From NCBI GenBank assembly GCA_964510495.1, contig CAZECR010000015.1, forward strand, positions 1 through 23,453: DNA of 23,453 nucleotides. The letters run 5' to 3'. The position numbers and the translations under genes are program-made. Shown here one piece after another: positions 15,442 through 21,723 of this stretch. Source of the DNA: CAZECR01 sp964510495. GTDB lineage: Bacteria > Patescibacteriota > Patescibacteriia > Magasanikbacterales > GWA2-37-8. Under the pieces are notes generated by a model. The model saw nothing but the letters and a program-made list of their open reading frames with translations. It ran no database searches and had not been told where the DNA came from. Each line of letters begins with the position of its first letter. Within the stretch, counting starts at the first letter, position 1.

Positions 15442-16131
15442 CTATTTAGCGGCATCAGCCTTTAGACGTAAACTTGCTTTGGCTTTAGCGATTGCTTCTT
15501 TTTCTTTAGTGGTGTCACTAGATTTTGCAAAACCAGAACTAAAGATATTACCAGAAATTTTCCATACTCCATCAACTTTATTAAATATCGCAACGTTAAC
15601 CGAGGTATAATTCTTATCATCCAGATCAGTAAGATAGTAATAATAAGCACGCGATTCACTTTTTTGCTCAACAGCTACAAACTGTGTTTCGCTAAGTGCT
15701 GGGAAGGTGCTCTGAATTTGCGGCAATGCCTGTTTCCATTGGTCGTCAGTAGGAACCGGGCTGGTTTTGTTTGGGTCCATAATCATCAAAAAACCGGACT
15801 TATCACCTGCTGCCAAAATTTTTACAAAATCAGCATACGAGGCTTCGAGCTGGGTTTTTAGAACTGCGTTGATACCAGTGTCGTTAGCGCCCGCTTTCAC
15901 ATCGGTTTTAGTCGCCACTCCGGCAGCGGCCGTAATATCAGTTTTTGCCATCATAGTTCCATTGTTAGGCGCGCTCGTTTCATTAGTCGGCTGCGTCATC
16001 GCATCCCCTGTAGATGGTTGCGGCACTGATACGGTTGCATCTGTTTGCTGCTGAGTGCCTGTTCCACATCCGGCGCTCGCAAGCACAAAACCTGCGGCAA
16101 GCAGTGTAAGGGCTCCAATTTGATGGCGCAT
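15442..16131 (-). CDS. Putative lipoprotein of unknown function
   Basis: The 229-aa product begins with a hydrophobic signal and a cysteine in SAGC (residues 19-22), a weak lipobox, so lipidation at C22 is likely. A low-complexity Gln/Thr/Pro/Ala linker (23-75) leads to a C-terminal domain (about 88-205). There LEASYADFVKILAAGDKSGFL precedes a strand-rich part ending VAIFNKVDGVWKISGNIFSS. That order, a helix followed by strands with a V-D-G-x-W-K-I motif, suggests an NTF2-like/DUF4878-type fold; this is a guess from pattern. The last 25 residues are a charged Lys/Ala helix. It has its own promoter and terminator and stands alone. Confidence 0.75.
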   Translation of the reverse strand: MRHQIGALTLLAAGFVLASAGCGTGTQQQTDATVSVPQPSTGDAMTQPTNETSAPNNGTMMAKTDITAAAGVATKTDVKAGANDTGINAVLKTQLEASYADFVKILAAGDKSGFLMIMDPNKTSPVPTDDQWKQALPQIQSTFPALSETQFVAVEQKSESRAYYYYLTDLDDKNYTSVNVAIFNKVDGVWKISGNIFSSGFAKSSDTTKEKEAIAKAKASLRLKADAAK

Positions 16132-16162
16132 AAAATCTTAATTTAGTAAATAAAACAAAATT

Positions 16163-16191
16163 ACTATACCATATAGACACCACGCAATCAA
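16163..16191 (-). promoter_or_regulatory. Promoter of the putative lipoprotein gene
   Basis: TTGATT (16191-16186), a 17-base spacer and TATAGT (16168-16163) on the minus strand, 31 bases before the ATG at 16131. Confidence 0.72.
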
Positions 16192-16198
16192 AAAAGTA

Positions 16199-16227
16199 TT
16201 GACAACAAGAATGAAAAGTCTTACAAC
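16199..16227 (+). promoter_or_regulatory. Possible promoter of the orphan gene at 16385
   Basis: A perfect TTGACA (16199-16204), a 17-base spacer and TACAAC (16222-16227, four of six). It would give a leader of about 150 bases containing the palindrome GTGCCGGCAC near 16340. The same TTG also opens the reading frame, but a promoter role is more likely than a start codon. Confidence 0.35.
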
Positions 16228-16384
16228 AGGTACTATTCATTTTAAGCATTTTTACGTTTTTGTTCTTTTGCTTTTGGTAGGTCACATTTCAGACGTTAGA
16301 CGTATGAGTTTTGAACTACCAAGAGTTTGTGCCGCTCTGTGCCGGCACGCATTCTTTCCCAACCAGATTCTTAAGGAGCTGCTA

Positions 16385-17017
16385 ATGGCAGAAGCACGTC
16401 TTCAAAAGAAGCGCGAGTCATTGGGCAACCCGGACAAATACTTCGGGATTAACGCTCTTGAGTGGACAATTTCACTTATCGGAGAAAAGGATCCAATTCA
16501 CCCTTACTTCCGCGATCTTATCACTGTTGCTGAAAGAGAAGGTAACGAGAGTAAAGACCACCCCAACACGCTCTTAGCGCTTTTAAGCGTACCTGATATT
16601 GCCGTCGGCTTTACCAGTTTGCAGCAAGGAGAAATGACCGAAGCGAAGAGTCACTACTTTCGTTTTGGAAAGCTGATCCTGGAGGCACTTCAGGATCGCG
16701 GCTACACGCAGCCTGGGGATACTGACAACTTCAAGCAGGTCATGAAATGGATTTACAGGTCGAGCATGCGCAGCTTTGAAGCCGCACGCGATCAGGTGAT
16801 TTTGTGTAGCCACATTTCAACTACCTGCAAGGGCAAAATCACTTCTGACCGAGTTGCTCTGGCTGGCAAGAATTGGAAACAGGGCAGACAGCTCGTGCTC
16901 CAGCGCAAAAGAAGAGGTGAAACTGAGCCTTACATCCTCATACCAAGTAGCCTCTACGTTCCACAGCTCATCCTGTATGCACGAGCAGCACTCGCTGCTG
17001 AAATCCTGAGCGGTTGA
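16385..17017 (+). CDS. Orphan soluble helical protein with strong Shine-Dalgarno site
   Basis: Not recognised. The frame is open back to a TTG at 16199, but AAGGAG at 16373-16378, six bases before the ATG at 16385, fixes the start. The product is then 210 aa (MAEARLQKKRESLG...). It has no signal peptide or membrane helix. It looks helical, with several short amphipathic segments such as HPNTLLALLSVPDIAVGF, YFRFGKLILEALQDRGY and the C-terminal SLYVPQLILYARAALAAEIL. Charged and aromatic residues are evenly spread. Codon use is richer in GC-ending codons than in the neighbours. It is followed by a GC-rich terminator. The clear SD site, rare in this window, suggests a separate origin or expression class. 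Confidence 0.72.
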   Translation: MAEARLQKKRESLGNPDKYFGINALEWTISLIGEKDPIHPYFRDLITVAEREGNESKDHPNTLLALLSVPDIAVGFTSLQQGEMTEAKSHYFRFGKLILEALQDRGYTQPGDTDNFKQVMKWIYRSSMRSFEAARDQVILCSHISTTCKGKITSDRVALAGKNWKQGRQLVLQRKRRGETEPYILIPSSLYVPQLILYARAALAAEILSG

Positions 17018-17023
17018 CCTTCC

Positions 17024-17050
17024 GACCCCGTAGCATCGCGCTACGGGGTC
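17024..17050 (+). terminator. GC-rich terminator hairpin after the orphan gene
   Basis: GACCCCGTAGC (17024-17034) pairs perfectly with GCTACGGGGTC (17040-17050) around a 5-base loop, followed by GTTCTTTG. The T-run is short, but the 11-bp GC-rich stem six bases past the stop is convincing. Confidence 0.75.
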
Positions 17051-17061
17051 GTTCTTTGTAA

Positions 17062-18666
17062 TTATCCCTCAACAACACTAAAAGCACTTTTAGGAACTTC
17101 GTATTTTTTAATAAGTGCTTCGTTCGCGTCAGTTCTTTTTACAAAAATAATTGCGTATTGATTGGCAAATACCGGTGCCCATACCGGATCGTTGATCCGA
17201 GCAATGATAAACGGGAAAGTCCATGGTGCCCGGTCGGAAAAAGAATAGACGATACTGTTAAAATTAAAATTCTTATCAGCTGCCTGCCAGGCAGCTTCAT
17301 CCTGATTCATTGGAATATACTGATCGCTAAAAAATACAGCACCATATGCTTCGGGACGATTATCAACAAACGGTTTAACAGCTGGATAGAGATACCAAAT
17401 CAGATAACTACCGCTATCAAAATCGTTAAAAAGCGGGCCAGCGATTTTTTGGTCACGCATGAATAACGCAGCGTCGGCAGTTGAAGCCTCGAGCGTAACA
17501 CCAAAGGAATGCCACGACCGGGTGATTATTTCTTTACTCAGCAAGCCAAATAAGAGCAAAAAAAATCCGATAATTGTAATCCCGAGATAGAGAGGTATCC
17601 TTTTTTGTTTAAACAAAATCGGCCGGAGCGAATACCAGAGCTCTGCACCAATCGGCAAAGCTAAAAAACCAAACAGGGAAATATTGCGAGCCATGTGTAT
17701 TGCAAATACAGCAAAAATTCCAATAATAACCACACGTAACAGGCGAAAACGTGTCCGCTGTTTAAAAAACAACACACCAAAACCTACTATAAAAAAGAAC
17801 ACAATAATTTTAAATATAGTGCCTGGACCATACCATGGGTTGCTTAAAAGAAGTGTGTGTAATGAAAGATTTTCTTGAATAGACAGGCCATAGTCACCTA
17901 AAATACAGAGAGGATACAAAAAACCTGCGACACCCGATGGGTTAACACACCCAAAAATTACCGTCGCCACAAGACACGCGCCAAGCACTTTCGTGCTTCT
18001 CTCTACACGAGGCTTTGGTATAACGCTTTCCAAAAAATAAAGCCCTAACAAAAAGGGGCCGAGAAAAAAATAGATATGCAGATTAACCCACACCAACTCA
18101 ATCAGCGGTAACGCATACAAATAACGCTCTGAGAGAATTCCTTGGCGTTGTTTTTCTAAAATATAAAAAAAGAGCGCTACCCCCAAGTAACTGAACATTT
18201 CTGGTCGAATATCCACTCGTTCAGACAAAAGCATGAGGCTTCCGCACCCAATAATGAATGCGCCCATCCCCCGCGCTTCTGGCCTGATCGCACGCCAGAA
18301 AAGGACTAAAGCAATTAAACCAATACACGCATTACCAATGATGAGACTGCTAAATCCAAATAGTTTCCAGATGCTAAAAAAGAGCACCCCGCTCCCCCAA
18401 TGATGATTTACAAATGAAGTATCACCAAAAGTATGGGAATAAAAATTGGTATGCAAAATAGGCGCTAGCGATCTATGTTCCGAAATGTACTGAATAATGA
18501 GTTCACCGTTTTTAAGATGTCTTCCTAAATCCCCCACGCTAATGTCAATGCGATGTAATAAAAAAAATCCGTATCCGAGCAGCAATAACCCCAGATACAG
18601 ATTTTCCTTTTTTAAAACCTGGCACAATATACCTTTGCACCAATCAGTGACAGAGCGATACGTCAC
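17062..18666 (-). CDS. GT-C-like multi-pass membrane protein, possible glycosyltransferase
   Basis: The 534-aa product has roughly eleven to twelve hydrophobic helices and a C-terminal soluble part (about residues 395-534). The first outer loop has DISVGDLGRHLKNGELIIQY, then SHTFGDTSFVNHHWGSGVLFF. The C-terminal part has NDFDSGSYLIWYLYP followed by PFVDNRPEAYG. This layout, with an acidic D-x-G-x-H-L motif in loop 1 and an FD-x-G-x-YLIW/FVDNR pair, is common in predicted GT-C lipid-linked sugar transferases. Donor and acceptor are unknown. The start is a GTG at 18666 inside a GTGA overlap with the stop of the upstream DUF6629 gene, so translation is coupled. Confidence 0.72.
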   Translation of the reverse strand: MTYRSVTDWCKGILCQVLKKENLYLGLLLLGYGFFLLHRIDISVGDLGRHLKNGELIIQYISEHRSLAPILHTNFYSHTFGDTSFVNHHWGSGVLFFSIWKLFGFSSLIIGNACIGLIALVLFWRAIRPEARGMGAFIIGCGSLMLLSERVDIRPEMFSYLGVALFFYILEKQRQGILSERYLYALPLIELVWVNLHIYFFLGPFLLGLYFLESVIPKPRVERSTKVLGACLVATVIFGCVNPSGVAGFLYPLCILGDYGLSIQENLSLHTLLLSNPWYGPGTIFKIIVFFFIVGFGVLFFKQRTRFRLLRVVIIGIFAVFAIHMARNISLFGFLALPIGAELWYSLRPILFKQKRIPLYLGITIIGFFLLLFGLLSKEIITRSWHSFGVTLEASTADAALFMRDQKIAGPLFNDFDSGSYLIWYLYPAVKPFVDNRPEAYGAVFFSDQYIPMNQDEAAWQAADKNFNFNSIVYSFSDRAPWTFPFIIARINDPVWAPVFANQYAIIFVKRTDANEALIKKYEVPKSAFSVVEG

Positions 18667-19316
18667 AAAAGTTTTTTTAGCAAACGTTTTTTAACTGGCT
18701 TTCTAATAAAATGCCAGTAGACCACAGCGCTGAGGAGAGCAGAAAAAAAACACCACACAGAAATAGCATTTTCCTTATATTGATGCAAAGCAAACAACAA
18801 TGAACCGAAGAGGACTGCACCAAATACTTGGACAGTTTTTTTACTCGATACTAGCCCCGCTCCAACAACCACCAACACATACGCTGCCCATAGTAAATTA
18901 CTATACGGCACAACTACCTCATAGTGAATGCAGCTATTCAGAACATACGCCCCCGGCGGATGCACAAAAATGTGATACAGTAAAAAACCTCCCACCGCAA
19001 TGCCAGCTAAACCAATAACCATGAGTATTTTTTGTCGGAATTCGTGATCCTCGAGAAGCAAAATTGCAACCGGCAAACCCATCGGCCAAACACACAGTGC
19101 GAAGACAGAATAAATTGCAGAAAAAATCGCATGCGATTCCGGGCTCCATCCAAAAGACAACCAAACAAAACCCTCAATAATTTGCTGAATACCAAAGATG
19201 AGTGGGACTAAGGCAAAAGGGATTTCACGGCGGTTGTTTACATTTTTGAGCGTAGCAACACCGACCGTGCTAATAGCGACACCGGCAGCAAAACTAGCTA
19301 GTGGAGAAAAGCACAT
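18663..19316 (-). CDS. DUF6629 family membrane protein
   Basis: The start MCFSPLASFAAGVAISTVGVA and the segment REIPFALVPLIFGIQQIIEGFVWLSF are characteristic of DUF6629 proteins, whose function is unknown. About seven hydrophobic helices are predicted. The HIFVHPPGAYVLNSCIHYEV loop between helices is also typical. The frame runs back to 19364 (MLFKPKF), but that start would lie on the -35 box of a good promoter; the ATG at 19316 gives 217 aa and the conserved MCFS terminus. The gene ends in a GTGA overlap with the GT-C-like gene, so the two form an operon and may work together on the envelope (inference). Confidence 0.83.
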   Translation of the reverse strand: MCFSPLASFAAGVAISTVGVATLKNVNNRREIPFALVPLIFGIQQIIEGFVWLSFGWSPESHAIFSAIYSVFALCVWPMGLPVAILLLEDHEFRQKILMVIGLAGIAVGGFLLYHIFVHPPGAYVLNSCIHYEVVVPYSNLLWAAYVLVVVGAGLVSSKKTVQVFGAVLFGSLLFALHQYKENAISVWCFFSALLSAVVYWHFIRKPVKKRLLKKLL

Positions 19317-19335
19317 ATAAATATATTTTGATGAA

Positions 19336-19364
19336 AGTATATCAAATTTTGGTTTAAACAGCAA
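19336..19364 (-). promoter_or_regulatory. Promoter of the DUF6629/GT-C-like operon
   Basis: TTGCTG (19364-19359), a 17-base spacer and TATACT (19341-19336) on the minus strand. The 19-base gap to the ATG at 19316 predicts a leader of only about 12 bases. It excludes the longer reading-frame start at 19364. Confidence 0.68.
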
Positions 19365-19380
19365 TTATATAATAAAAAAA

Positions 19381-19401
19381 TAGCCCGGAGCTACCGGGCT
19401 A
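19381..19401 (-). terminator. Intrinsic terminator of the glutathione S-transferase gene
   Basis: TAGCCCGG (19381-19388) pairs with CCGGGCTA (19394-19401) around a 5-base loop. The minus strand continues with seven Ts. It starts 12 bases after the stop at 19414. Confidence 0.88.
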
Positions 19402-19413
19402 TTTTAATAATTT

Positions 19414-20019
19414 TTAACTCTTCATTTTTTGCACCAACTTTGCGTAGGATGGTCGAGCTTTAATTTTTTCAAACCAGGCAATAATATTGCTGTAACTTGA
19501 TAGCTCTAGCTGTACTTGCGTGGCCATGTGGATAATCGAAGCTAGATTTAAGTCTGCTACGGTGAATGTAGTACCAACAATATGATCTTTACCGGCAAGT
19601 GAGAGATTGAGGACTTCAAGATATCGAACCACATCTGCACGCCCTTGATTGGCAGCCTCCTCTGTTCCCATTTTAAACACAATAAAGTATAAGATCGGAT
19701 CAATATTACGCTGGAGGTGCAAGAGACTCCAGTACGTCCACTGTGCTACGAGCGCGCGTTCTTCCGGCGTGGTGCCGAGCATCTCGGGGCGATACTTTTC
19801 GGCTAAATAATCATTGATCGCACAGGACTCCCACAGCACGAACTCACCATCCGTCAAAGTTGGTACTTTACCGTTAGGATTTAATTTAAGATACCATTCG
19901 GATTTGTGCTCCTTTTCTTTAAAATTAAGCGACTGTTGTTCGTAAGGCACTTCTAATTCTTCGAGCATCCAAATCGAGCGGGCCGCGCTACTCTGGGCTG
20001 ATCCGTAAATTTTAATCAT
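19414..20019 (-). CDS. Glutathione S-transferase family protein
   Basis: Cytosolic two-domain GST of 201 aa. The N-terminal thioredoxin-like domain runs MIKIYGSAQSSAARSIWMLEEL. The cis-Pro motif is in NPNGKVPTLTDGEFVLWES, and the ES pair of the glutathione site leads to AINDYLAEKY. The helical C-terminal domain follows, with the conserved FTVADLNLAS N-capping segment near residue 155. Ser residues near 8-11 are the likely catalytic site. The frame extends to 20085, but a -10 box lies inside that extension, and MIKIYG at 20019 is the family's normal start. It is monocistronic, with promoter and terminator. Its substrate is unknown; a disulfide reductase or conjugation role is possible. Confidence 0.92.
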   Translation of the reverse strand: MIKIYGSAQSSAARSIWMLEELEVPYEQQSLNFKEKEHKSEWYLKLNPNGKVPTLTDGEFVLWESCAINDYLAEKYRPEMLGTTPEERALVAQWTYWSLLHLQRNIDPILYFIVFKMGTEEAANQGRADVVRYLEVLNLSLAGKDHIVGTTFTVADLNLASIIHMATQVQLELSSYSNIIAWFEKIKARPSYAKLVQKMKS

Positions 20020-20052
20020 ACAAAAATGATTAATGAATAAACATGTTGTTTC

Positions 20053-20080
20053 AGTATACCCTAAAACTAAAAAAACACAA
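20053..20080 (-). promoter_or_regulatory. Promoter of the GST gene
   Basis: TTGTGT (20080-20075), a 16-base spacer and TATACT (20058-20053) on the minus strand, 33 bases before the ATG at 20019. The -35 box is weak. Confidence 0.5.
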
Positions 20081-20157
20081 TTCAAACCTTTTACTTATTT
20101 TTGCCTCTGACAAAGCCGTCTATTTGGCTAATATATTGATTTTTTTGGGAAACTATC

Positions 20158-20186
20158 TTGACAGATCCGTAAAAAAGGTGTACCAC
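20158..20186 (+). promoter_or_regulatory. Possible promoter of the orphan gene at 20231
   Basis: TTGACA (20158-20163), a 17-base spacer and TACCAC (20181-20186, three of six). TATAAG at 20189-20194 is a better -10 box but sits 25 bases from the -35 box. The perfect -35 box recalls the one before the other orphan gene at 16199. Confidence 0.35.
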
Positions 20187-20230
20187 CGTATAAGCCCAAA
20201 AGATCAATTATCTCACATCGGAGAAAGCCG

Positions 20231-20599
20231 ATGAGCACAGCGATCAAGCGTCCTTTGCTACCCTTACCGCGTCTGAGGACCAACCTTCAAACAAGGGTTA
20301 TCGGTTGGAAGTTCGACGCACAACTCAAGTCCCCAGTCCCCGCCGAACCCACGACACCACCTCCTCGGTGGGAAGCCCTCCCTCCGAACGAAGCCAAGCC
20401 ATACGCAAAGTTTTCGGCAGAGTTCGAAAGGATGTACCCGCGCCTTGATGCCGACGAAGAACACGATGCCCCGACATCGCGTTTTCCCGCAGAACTCACC
20501 CCCGAAGAGATCGAACTTGCCGCTGGCAACACGATCATTTATAACCCGATGTGGAAGCCCTCAGCTTCCGCCTCGCACTCGCTCTTTCCATCCGAGTAA
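20231..20599 (+). CDS. GC-rich orphan protein, Pro-rich
   Basis: Not recognised. The 122-aa product has no signal peptide or membrane helix. A Pro-rich N-terminal half (STAIKRPLLPLPRLRT, SPVPAEPTTPPPRWEALPP) is followed by an acidic part with FSAEFERMYPRLDADEEHD and a short helix PEEIELAAGN, then a Ser-rich end. It is probably at least partly disordered. GGAG at 20220-20223 lies seven bases before the ATG, a rare clear SD site here. Two sampled sequence lines of the gene average about 60% GC, well above the flanking genes. It ends just before a two-hairpin terminator. It may be a lineage-specific or transferred gene. Confidence 0.68.
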   Translation: MSTAIKRPLLPLPRLRTNLQTRVIGWKFDAQLKSPVPAEPTTPPPRWEALPPNEAKPYAKFSAEFERMYPRLDADEEHDAPTSRFPAELTPEEIELAAGNTIIYNPMWKPSASASHSLFPSE

Positions 20600-20602
20600 A
20601 TT

Positions 20603-20638
20603 CACCGCCCAGTCCTTATTATGAGCGACCGGGCAGTG
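20603..20638 (+). repeat. Imperfect hairpin right after the orphan gene
   Basis: CACcGCCCaGTC (20603-20614) can pair with GACcGGGCaGTG (20627-20638), with two mismatches. It starts four bases after the stop codon and is not followed by a T-run. It probably protects or ends the transcript together with the terminator after it. Confidence 0.4.
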
Positions 20639-20643
20639 GATCC

Positions 20644-20700
20644 AACCGGATCCTACCTTACTGTTCTAACTATAGAATCGTGAGACTGGATCCGGTTTTT
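20644..20700 (+). terminator. Intrinsic terminator with nested hairpin
   Basis: AACCGGATCC (20644-20653) pairs with GGATCCGGTT (20688-20697). The 34-base loop contains a second hairpin, TTCTA (20664-20668) with TAGAA (20673-20677). The right arm runs straight into a T-run. Confidence 0.75.
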
Positions 20701-20753
20701 TATTGAAATAGATTTAAAAACTGCTATACTAGGCAAACTATGGAAAAAAGAAC
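20699..20753 (+). repeat. Left copy of 55-base duplicate flanking the gap
   Basis: Identical to 20854-20908, including a promoter and the first bases of the FkbM gene. Very likely the end of one contig that overlaps the next, not a biological repeat. Confidence 0.95.
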
Positions 20754-20853
20754 NNNNNNNNNNNNNNNNNNNNNNNNNNNNNNNNNNNNNNNNNNNNNNN
20801 NNNNNNNNNNNNNNNNNNNNNNNNNNNNNNNNNNNNNNNNNNNNNNNNNNNNN
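20754..20853. other. Assembly gap, 100 N
   Basis: Exactly 100 unknown bases, the usual placeholder for a gap of unknown size. The same 55 bases lie on each side, so the true distance may be zero, with the two contigs overlapping. Confidence 0.98.
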
Positions 20854-20908
20854 TTTATTGAAATAGATTTAAAAACTGCTATACTAGGCAAACTATGGAA
20901 AAAAGAAC
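20854..20908 (+). repeat. Right copy of 55-base duplicate flanking the gap
   Basis: Identical to 20699-20753. This copy runs on into the intact FkbM gene, so it is the functional one. Confidence 0.95.
20858..20885 (+). promoter_or_regulatory. Promoter of the FkbM gene
   Basis: TTGAAA (20858-20863), a 16-base spacer and TATACT (20880-20885). Only nine bases separate it from the ATG at 20895, so the mRNA should be almost leaderless. A duplicate is at 20703-20730, left of the gap. Confidence 0.75.
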
Positions 20909-21590
20909 CTTTACTTTCAACAATAAAACCTTCACCGCTTCCCTTCGCGACGAAGCCGATAGCAGTGTTTTTGCTGAGATTTTTAAACTGCACGAATATC
21001 GCCGTGCTGAGGAAAAAATTATTGCAGCTACTCATCCTATTATCGATGTCGGCGCACATGCTGGCTTTTTTAGCCTCTACGCCCACGCGCTTAATCCCAC
21101 TGTTCCTATTTTTGCGCTTGAGCCTGAACCACACAATTTAGAAGCATTAGAAACAACTATAGAACAAAATAAACTTACGAATGTTGCTACTATTCCGAAA
21201 GCACTCCATGATCAAACCGGTCGCGCCAATTTAATGATTACCAACGACAACCACAATCACTATATTGAACGCCCCTTTAAAGGGGACGGACAAAAAATTC
21301 GAGTGGCTACGATTTCTTTAAAGGAATTATGCGCTGCTTATGCAATTACTAAAATCGCTTTACTTAAAATGGATATTGAAGGGGGCGAGTATGTCATTTT
21401 TAACAGTTGGGATGAGGCAGATTTTGGCATGATCGAAACGATTATCCTCGAATACCACAATACAAAATCAAAAACGTATAAAATACTTGAGACCCAACTG
21501 CGTGAACACGGTTTTAGTGTGGAAATATTTCCTTCGAAGTTTGAAAAGACGATGGGTTTTCTTTTTGCCCAAAATAAGCGCAAGTTATAA
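20895..21590 (+). CDS. FkbM-family SAM-dependent methyltransferase
   Basis: Class I methyltransferase of 231 aa. The SAM-binding motif I is IIDVGAHAGFFSLYAH (DVGAHAG at 51-57), followed by the acidic loop ALEPEPHNLEAL. KIALLKMDIEGGEYVIFNSW (about 150-170) is the FkbM signature, and TIILEYHN closes the core. Family members O-methylate sugars, polyketides or peptides; many act on surface glycans. The neighbouring putative glycosyltransferase gene favours glycan modification (inference). The start codon also appears in the duplicated sequence left of the gap, but only this copy continues. No Shine-Dalgarno sequence; initiation is probably leaderless. Confidence 0.92.
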   Translation: MEKRTFTFNNKTFTASLRDEADSSVFAEIFKLHEYRRAEEKIIAATHPIIDVGAHAGFFSLYAHALNPTVPIFALEPEPHNLEALETTIEQNKLTNVATIPKALHDQTGRANLMITNDNHNHYIERPFKGDGQKIRVATISLKELCAAYAITKIALLKMDIEGGEYVIFNSWDEADFGMIETIILEYHNTKSKTYKILETQLREHGFSVEIFPSKFEKTMGFLFAQNKRKL

Positions 21591-21605
21591 AAAAATAATT
21601 GCACT

Positions 21606-21632
21606 AAAAATTCTGCTGTCCGTAGAATTTTT
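21606..21632 (+). terminator. Intrinsic terminator of the FkbM gene
   Basis: AAAAATTCT (21606-21614) pairs with AGAATTTTT (21624-21632), followed by more Ts. The stem is AT-rich and so weak, but it stands 15 bases after the stop. Confidence 0.6.
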
Positions 21633-21723
21633 TTTATTTTTGTAGTATACTTACTTCGCTTGTTATATTTTTGAATCTCACTTGATAATTTCGAGTAGGT
21701 TCAAAAGTTTTCTCTCGTTTATT

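Noticed and set aside
16199..16384. In-frame N-terminal extension of the 16385 gene, starting at TTG
   Set aside because: The TTG is part of a perfect TTGACA box. A strong SD site lies just before the ATG at 16385. The extension looks like translated leader sequence.
18663..19364. Longer start (MLFKPKF) for the DUF6629 gene
   Set aside because: The upstream start codon overlaps the -35 box of the promoter; the family begins with MCFS.
20043..20234. 63-codon frame on the plus strand whose TGA overlaps the ATG of the 20231 gene (ATGA)
   Set aside because: Its first part lies on the GST promoter in the opposite direction, it has no SD site or promoter of its own, and the sequence is AT-rich, unlike the gene it precedes. 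The ATGA overlap is probably chance.
20740..21141. Frame running through the N gap on the plus strand
   Set aside because: It depends on unknown bases and begins in the duplicated contig end; the remainder is a shifted frame of the FkbM gene.
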